64,000 nucleotides of DNA from an uncultured Oscillibacter sp. (GTDB lineage: Bacteria > Bacillota > Clostridia > Oscillospirales > Oscillospiraceae), in contig CAJUDW010000013.1 of NCBI GenBank assembly GCA_910584995.1, positions 1-64,000 on the forward strand, in the 5' to 3' direction. The notes beneath the pieces are model-generated. The model had not been told where the DNA came from. It worked only from the letters and a program-made list of their open reading frames with translations, and ran no database searches. Below, in pieces: positions 59,338 through 64,000 of the stretch. Position numbers and translations under genes: made by a program. Position 1 is the first letter of the stretch. The number at the start of each line of letters is the position of its first letter.

Positions 59338-60647
59338 ATGCTCTCCTTTCCCAGGCGTCCCTCTGCCAGGGGCGTCACCCCGGTCTCAAAGGCCGCCAGT
59401 TCTCCGTAATCTCCGGAGATGTAGAAAATAATCCCCGGCAGGGCACCGGCCAGCCGCCGCATCTCCTCCCGGTCCCGGAGATCCGCCCCGGCGGTAATCT
59501 GCTGAAAGACGTATACCGGGGAGCGGTTCAGGCCCTCCCGGCAGAGGAGGAGGCGGAACCGTTCCATCCGGGTGAGGCGGGCGTAGGGGCCGTCCAGGCG
59601 GCGGGGATCCAGGCCCGTCTGCTCCATACATTCCGCCCGGAGGACCCGGAGGAGGGAGTTGTTCACATGGAAACAGGGCCCGCTGAGCCGCCGGGAAACC
59701 GGCAGCAGGAGGTTGTCAAAGGCGGAGAGTTCCCCAATCCACCGATCCGACAGCGCCTCGGAGGACAGGACTGCCATCCGCCGGGGGCAGGCGGCTTCCA
59801 GCCGCCGGATGAAGCCCCCGGCGGTGCCGTCGGTGTCCAGGATCGGCAGCAGGCCGCCTTCCCGGACGGGCACGCCGTCTATGGAAAAGACGGTATCCCC
59901 GCCCCGGCGTCCTCCGGCGGCAGGGGGCTGCTCCGCCCGGTAGCCGGAGACATAGGCCCGCAGGGCCGGCTCCGTGAAGCTGTCCCGGGCCAGTTCTTTC
60001 ACCCGGCGGCCGTCCCGGATCACCGTCACCCGGTCCAGCTGCCAGAGGATCGGATCCAGCCGCCCTGTCAGGCAGAGTACGGCCACGCCCAGGCGGCACA
60101 CCTGCCGGATACATTCTGCCAGGGACTGCTGGTCTGCCGGGGCGGCATTGTCTGTTACATGATCCAAAACCGCCAGACGTTTTCCCCGTACTGCCGCCCC
60201 TGCCAGCAGCAGCCGGTACTGATCGGCAGGGGGGATGGCGGCAGGGGGGATGTCCAGCAGGTGCTCCAGTTGGAACCCAGCTAAGAATTCCCCGCAGAGG
60301 CGGCGGAGTTTTCCCTGGGAGCAGAAGATGCCGTGGCCTGCGGGACGGCCCAGCACCAGGAGGTTTTCCGCTACGGAGAGGTTTTCCAGAAGGCCGCTGT
60401 CCCGGGTGATGCGAGTCCCCCACCGGCGGAGGAGTTCCGGTCCCGCCGTCCGGGAGCCTGCCAGCACCCGGCCCCCCTGGGGGGAACGCTCGCCGCAGAG
60501 AATCTCCGCCAGGGCGGTCTTCCCGCCGCCGGAGAGGCCCACAATGCCCATGGAGGCCCCGGCGGTTACGGTGAGATCCATATGGTGCAGCCCTCCGGCC
60601 CCCTCCTGATCCAGCTGCAGATCCTCCGCCCGCAGAAGTTCAGCCAT
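59334..60647 (-). CDS. Degenerate RbsA-type ATP-binding protein
   Basis: A 437-aa protein aligned by layout with RbsA tandem ATPases but shorter and eroded. First domain: Walker A intact (GLSGGGKTA near residue 37-45). The signature is replaced by IPPADQYRLLLAGAA, and Walker B reads LAVLDHVTD, with His where the catalytic Glu should be. Second domain: no Walker A (GLLPILDTDGTAGGF), and only traces of later motifs (MERFRLLLCREGLNRSPVYVFQQ). It may bind but hardly hydrolyse ATP. It lies between a histidine kinase gene (8-base overlap) and a permease gene, so the complex may be a sensor rather than a pump (inference). Confidence 0.85.
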   Translation of the reverse strand: MAELLRAEDLQLDQEGAGGLHHMDLTVTAGASMGIVGLSGGGKTALAEILCGERSPQGGRVLAGSRTAGPELLRRWGTRITRDSGLLENLSVAENLLVLGRPAGHGIFCSQGKLRRLCGEFLAGFQLEHLLDIPPAAIPPADQYRLLLAGAAVRGKRLAVLDHVTDNAAPADQQSLAECIRQVCRLGVAVLCLTGRLDPILWQLDRVTVIRDGRRVKELARDSFTEPALRAYVSGYRAEQPPAAGGRRGGDTVFSIDGVPVREGGLLPILDTDGTAGGFIRRLEAACPRRMAVLSSEALSDRWIGELSAFDNLLLPVSRRLSGPCFHVNNSLLRVLRAECMEQTGLDPRRLDGPYARLTRMERFRLLLCREGLNRSPVYVFQQITAGADLRDREEMRRLAGALPGIIFYISGDYGELAAFETGVTPLAEGRLGKESI

Positions 60648-61539
60648 CGGCGTCCTCCCCTCCGCAGGGGGGCAGGGAGATTTCCACGTCCGTCCCCAGG
60701 CCCAGGGTGCTCATGATCCGGACGCCGTACTCCGGCCCGAACAGCAGCTTGATCCGCCGGTTGACGTTGGGCAGGGCAATGCCGGAGCCCTGCTTCCGCT
60801 CCAGGGGCACGGGTTCCTCGTCCCGAAGCTTGGCCTGGAGGCGCAGCAGCGTTTCTTCCCGCATACCGGCCCCGTCGTCGGAAACGGTGATGAGGGTGCG
60901 GTTCCCTGTCCGTTCCACCCGGAGGGTGATAACCCCCTGGCCGATTTTCCCCTCCATGCCGTGGAGGATGGTGTTCTCCAGGATGGGCTGGAGGGTCAGT
61001 TTCGGCAGGCGGCAGGCCTCCAGCAAATCTTTGGGGAATTCCGGCATCTCCAGCCGGAAACGGTTATTGAAGCGGAACTGCTGGATCATGAAGTAGCTGC
61101 GGATATTTTCCAGTTCCTCCTCCAGCGTCACCACGTTGCTGCGGTTGCTGATGGAGTAGCGGAAAAAGGTGGAGAGGGCTTCCGTCATGTTGGCGATATC
61201 CTCCGCCCCCTCCGCCAGGGCCTGGCCCCGGATGGAGTCCAGGGTATTGTAGAGGAAGTGGGGGTTGATTTGGCTTTGGAGGGCGTCCAGTTCCGCCTGC
61301 TGGCGGAGGAGGCTGGCGGCGTCCTCTGTCCGCTGGCCCCGGCTGTCTAGCAGAGGCGTTAGGACCAGGCGGTATACCGCCGCCGCGAAGGCCAGGGACA
61401 TGGCGCCCGCCCCCAGGGCCGCTTCCCAGGCAGGCATGGGCAGCGGGGATGACGCCAGGGCCAGCAGCCCCAGGCCCAGGGCCAGCAGGGCGGCGCAGCG
61501 GCGGAAGGTGCGGAGACAGCCGTTTGGGCAGGCGGCCAT
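60640..61539 (-). CDS. Sensor histidine kinase of the LytS/YesM type
   Basis: A 299-aa kinase with only two close TM helices (CAALLALGLGLLALASS and AALGAGAMSLAFAAAVYRL, residues 15-62) and virtually no extracellular domain. The His_kinase motif is INPHFLYNTLDSIRG near residue 90, with QPILENTILHGM (N-box) and DDGAGM, GSGIALPNVNRRI (G-boxes) in the HATPase domain. It phosphorylates the AraC-type regulator encoded 12 bp upstream. Without an outer sensor, its signal may come from the ABC proteins encoded in the same operon. AAGGAGG precedes the start. Confidence 0.93.
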   Translation of the reverse strand: MAACPNGCLRTFRRCAALLALGLGLLALASSPLPMPAWEAALGAGAMSLAFAAAVYRLVLTPLLDSRGQRTEDAASLLRQQAELDALQSQINPHFLYNTLDSIRGQALAEGAEDIANMTEALSTFFRYSISNRSNVVTLEEELENIRSYFMIQQFRFNNRFRLEMPEFPKDLLEACRLPKLTLQPILENTILHGMEGKIGQGVITLRVERTGNRTLITVSDDGAGMREETLLRLQAKLRDEEPVPLERKQGSGIALPNVNRRIKLLFGPEYGVRIMSTLGLGTDVEISLPPCGGEDADG

Positions 61540-61551
61540 GGGGATTCCTCC

Positions 61552-63108
61552 TTACAAATAGAGTTTCTTATACTGGGTGGGATTCACGCCCACCACGCGG
61601 GTAAACAGGCGGCTGAAGTATTTAGTGTCCTGATAGCCCACCAGTTCCGCCACCCGGCTGATGGATTCCCCCTGGCGGAGGAGTTCTTTGGCTTTGTCCA
61701 TACGTACATTGGCCACGTAGTCTTTGAAGTTGACCCCGGTTTCTTTTTTGAAGAGGACGGAGAGATACACCGGGTTCAGCCCCGTGGCCTCTGCCGCGTC
61801 GCTGAGGCTGATATGCCCCTGGTAACGCTGGGCCACCATGTCCCTGACGATCCGCACGGGACGGTTTTCCAGCTGTTCGATAACCTGGCGGGTGCTCTGC
61901 ATTTTCCCCGCCACTACGTTGCAGAGCCTGGCGGACAGGGAGACCATGGATGGGCAGTGGCGCAGTTCCCGGAGAATTTCGTTGCGGTGGAGGTATTGCA
62001 GTTCCTCCAGCCCTCCCTGGGCGGCGGTAAATGCGCTGAGGGCGTGGTTCATGGCATCCACGCACCATGCGGCATAGCGGAATACGGCCTCCGGATCCCC
62101 GGCGGATTCCAGGGTACGGAGTTCCGATTCCATCTGGCGGCGGACGGCGGGGCTGTCCAGCACCTGCATGGCGTCCGGCAGGCTTCCCAGGGTTTCCGGG
62201 AGATCCGGTAACCGGTGGGAGGAGGGCGGCGGAGCGGAGGCGGAAAAAGCCGTCTCGCCAGGGTGGAAATAGTGGGTTTCTGCCGCAAGACGCACCCGCC
62301 CCGCGGCATCCCGGAGGGATTCTCCCGGCTGGGGCATTCCGGCGGACAGGAGGACAATCCAGTGGGCGAAGTTGGAGAGGATAGCCTGGAACCGCCGCTG
62401 TAGCGCCTGTACCCCCGGGGGCTGGCCCCGGAAGCTGGCCAGCAGCAGGAATCCGTCCTCATACCGGGCGGTCAGGACGGCGGAGAAGTCCGCCGTTTCC
62501 CGGATCCGGGCAGACAGGTGATGGTAGAGCAGATCCAGGGTTTGCAGGGAGAAGCCCTCCCCGCAGACAAATTTCCCATAGTATATCCGGGGATTTTCCC
62601 CAAAAGGCGGCCCATACCGGACGGCCAGGGAGGGGAAGGGCTGATCCAGCTGAGGGCCTCCGGTTTCAATAGCCCGGGCCAGGCCCGAGGGGTCCCCTTC
62701 CGGAGGGGGACTGTGGCCAGCGAGGCTCGCCTCGCTGGCCAGCTCCCGGATCCCTTTTTCGATAGCCCGGTTCAGTTCCCGCTTCTTAATGGGCTTTACC
62801 AGATAGTCAGTGACGCCCAGCTGAATGGCCTTTTGGGCGTAGTCAAACTGGCGGTAGCCGCTGACCAGGATAAAGGCGCAGGAAATCCCGGCCTGCCGGA
62901 CCTTTTCCAGCAGGCTGATGCCGTCTAGGCCAGACATGCGGATGTCGGAGATGACCACATGGGGGTGGAGTCGCTCAATGAGGTCCAGGGCCTCCACGCC
63001 GTCGTGGGCCGTGCCGCACAGTTCCGCGTCCAGTGTCTCCCACTCCACCAGATGCTCAATCAGTTGGCAGACATGGATTTCGTCGTCCGCCAGCAAAACC
63101 TGGTACAT
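61552..63108 (-). CDS. AraC-type response regulator (YesN-like)
   Basis: A 518-aa regulator: REC domain residues 1-125 with D8-D9, phospho-acceptor D55 (VVISDIRMSGLDG) and K in YLVKPI; a long middle region of about 270 residues; and a C-terminal AraC HTH pair (LSDAAEATGLNPVYLSVLFKKETGVNF, then ISRVAELVGYQDTKYFSRLFTRVVGVNPTQYKK). Partner of the kinase encoded next. It probably activates this operon and/or the adjacent rbsACB genes. ATG 63108 has GAGAGG upstream; the frame before it is basic and lies in the leader. Confidence 0.94.
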   Translation of the reverse strand: MYQVLLADDEIHVCQLIEHLVEWETLDAELCGTAHDGVEALDLIERLHPHVVISDIRMSGLDGISLLEKVRQAGISCAFILVSGYRQFDYAQKAIQLGVTDYLVKPIKKRELNRAIEKGIRELASEASLAGHSPPPEGDPSGLARAIETGGPQLDQPFPSLAVRYGPPFGENPRIYYGKFVCGEGFSLQTLDLLYHHLSARIRETADFSAVLTARYEDGFLLLASFRGQPPGVQALQRRFQAILSNFAHWIVLLSAGMPQPGESLRDAAGRVRLAAETHYFHPGETAFSASAPPPSSHRLPDLPETLGSLPDAMQVLDSPAVRRQMESELRTLESAGDPEAVFRYAAWCVDAMNHALSAFTAAQGGLEELQYLHRNEILRELRHCPSMVSLSARLCNVVAGKMQSTRQVIEQLENRPVRIVRDMVAQRYQGHISLSDAAEATGLNPVYLSVLFKKETGVNFKDYVANVRMDKAKELLRQGESISRVAELVGYQDTKYFSRLFTRVVGVNPTQYKKLYL

Positions 63109-63259
63109 GAAGACCTCTCTTTCCCGCCTCCGCCGGTGGAGGCGCGTCCTGACTGTCATATCCGCAGGGCCTGTGGATCTGCCGGATTCCGGGCAGCAGT
63201 TCCAATATCCGGCGGTATGGTTTATGGGGCGGTACCGGTGGTATTACGTTATGGGATAA

Positions 63260-63288
63260 AGTATAGCAAAATTGAGAAAAAAGCACAA
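63260..63288 (-). promoter_or_regulatory. Promoter of the two-component/degenerate-ABC operon
   Basis: On the minus strand TTGTGC (63288-63283) and TATACT (63265-63260), spacer 17 bp, 151 bp before the regulator gene. The remaining 63109-63259 and 63289-63368 contain no gene. Confidence 0.7.
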
Positions 63289-63368
63289 GGATAACCGGGA
63301 AAATTCGGAAAATACAGATAGGGAGGAGGGGGGAACTGAAAAAAATAGGTGATTTTGAAAAAATGTTC

Positions 63369-63397
63369 TTGACAGAAGGCAAAGGGTATGGTATTCT
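63369..63397 (+). promoter_or_regulatory. Promoter of the tRNA pair
   Basis: TTGACA at 63369-63374 and TATTCT at 63392-63397, spacer 17 bp; TG lies just before the -10. The tRNA begins 19 bp downstream. Confidence 0.85.
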
Positions 63398-63415
63398 AAC
63401 ACATGCCGACAAGTT

Positions 63416-63501
63416 GCCGGTGTGGTGGAATGGTAGACACAGGAGACTTAAAATCTCCCGGTAGCAATACTGTACCGGTTCGAGTCCGGTCACCGGCACC
63501 A
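63416..63501 (+). tRNA. tRNA-Leu (anticodon TAA)
   Basis: A complete class II tRNA with encoded CCA. The acceptor arm GCCGGTG pairs with CACCGGC (63491-63497), discriminator A. The anticodon stem GGAGA/TCTCC encloses CTTAAAA with TAA at 63449-63451. A long variable arm (CGGTAGCAATACTG region) and T-arm CCGGTTCGAGTCCGG are present. It decodes UUA and UUG codons. Confidence 0.97.
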
Positions 63502-63513
63502 CAAATTTTATAT

Positions 63514-63589
<76 letters not shown>

Positions 63590-63590
63590 T

Positions 63591-63643
63591 GGCGAGTGTT
63601 CTTATAGCATTTGAAAGGCTGTAAGAACACTCGCCTTTCTTTA
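63591..63643 (+). terminator. Terminator of the tRNA operon
   Basis: A 14-bp perfect stem (GGCGAGTGTTCTTA with its complement, 17-nt loop) followed by TTTCTTTAT. It directly abuts the serine recombinase gene and may lie at the edge of the integrated element. Confidence 0.88.
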
Positions 63644-63647
63644 TGTG

Positions 63648-64000
63648 TCATATAGCGATTTGGCATGGGGCGTAGTTGACGACTACGCCTTTTCTCGTAT
63701 TCACGGACACCTGCGGGGCGGGTAAAGGGAACACATCGGGAATGAAGATCGCTCCCACACAGTTGTAATGAATGGTCAACCTCTGTTCCCACTTGCCGTC
63801 GATCTTCTCCGCCTGATGGACCTCGATGCGCTCGATCAGCTCATTCAACATCCTGGGCGTCAGCTTCTTGGCCCGTGTGTATTTGCGGACGGTGGAGATG
63901 AACATATCAGAAGTCATGGCCCTGCTGCCCAGCGCGTCCATTTCGGAGCGGAGCGCCTTGATCTTTTCAGCAAGCTCCTTCTGCTCCTGTTCATACCGGC
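63648..64000 (-). CDS. Large serine recombinase, C-terminal part (cut by window edge)
   Basis: About 117 residues run in from the right edge. A charged coiled coil (YEQEQKELAEKIKALRSEMD) is followed by FISTVRKYTRAKKLTPRMLNELIERIEVHQAEK and IHYNCVGAIF. This is the DUF4368-type C-terminal end of TnpX/Int-like large serine recombinases (VRKYTDIxELTPxxLNELIEKIxVHE). The catalytic N-terminal resolvase domain must lie beyond the window. Such enzymes move conjugative or mobilisable transposons through a Ser-phosphate intermediate. The short tail past the domain (FIPDVFPLPAPQ) is unremarkable. Its stop is 5 bp from the tRNA terminator, which places an element end right there. Confidence 0.92.
   Translation of the reverse strand, partial: RYEQEQKELAEKIKALRSEMDALGSRAMTSDMFISTVRKYTRAKKLTPRMLNELIERIEVHQAEKIDGKWEQRLTIHYNCVGAIFIPDVFPLPAPQVSVNTRKGVVVNYAPCQIAI

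Overview
The window is a GC-rich chromosomal segment of a spore-forming Clostridia species, most likely in the Oscillospiraceae (clostridial cluster IV). The evidence is a SCIFF peptide with its radical SAM maturase, the YloU/FakA pair, the paired YmfF/YmfH M16 proteins, SpoIID and SpoIVB, an mDAP-type MurE, a tyrosine T-box and an SLH-domain protein. The genus is inference. Many promoters read as clear sigma-A elements with 17-bp spacers.

Layout. 1-4.1 kb: the end of an IS5-type transposase, then a minus-strand lipoprotein/ABC-2 exporter operon. 4.3-11.1 kb: envelope genes, namely an SLH protein, a TPM protein with a Gly-rich tail, a DUF4330 protein, a glycosyltransferase fused to a CsaB-type pyruvyl transferase, and a REC-GGDEF protein. 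11.3-13 kb: T-box-controlled tyrS. 13.1-14 kb: a small AT-richer island with an XRE regulator divergent from a 48-aa ORF. 14-18 kb (minus): spoIID-queA-tgt. 18.3-23.9 kb: asd-dapA, then SCIFF, its maturase, a PLP decarboxylase-like protein and a CYTH protein. 23.9-27.7 kb: a candidate structured RNA, ymfF-ymfH and lgt. 27.9-32.8 kb: an HD protein, yloU-fakA (minus), and rsmD-coaD with a coiled-coil gene. 33.1-46.4 kb: a reduced dcw cluster (mraZ, rsmH, ftsL, a SpoVD-like PBP, murE, mraY, ftsW, murG, murA, ftsQ, ftsZ). 46.7-50 kb: spoIVB, a decayed BglG/PTS remnant, an HxlR regulator and a divergent radical SAM gene. 50.2-54.6 kb: trpS, tagO, a UDP-GlcNAc 2-epimerase and a membrane-anchored protein. 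54.6-63.3 kb (minus): an RbsABC-type sugar importer preceded by a two-component system co-transcribed with a second, degenerate and binding-protein-less sugar-ABC pair. 63.4-64 kb: tRNA-Leu(TAA), initiator tRNA-Met, and the C-terminus of a large serine recombinase, which marks the edge of an integrated element.

How the genes fit together. Much of the window builds the envelope: lipid II synthesis and septation (dcw cluster), secondary wall polymer initiation (TagO, epimerase), pyruvylation (CsaB domain) and an SLH protein that such a polymer would anchor. Lgt, LCP-independent lipoproteins and the M16 pair add envelope and translation-factor functions. The right-hand block looks like a sugar import and sensing module, in which a two-component system with no obvious extracellular sensor domain is coupled to a catalytically altered ABC pair.

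The items most worth a second look are the long base-paired RNA candidate before ymfF, the degenerate ABC/two-component operon, the RAT-CAT-EIIA fossil, the shared palindromes around hxlR, and a 32-bp dispersed intergenic repeat.
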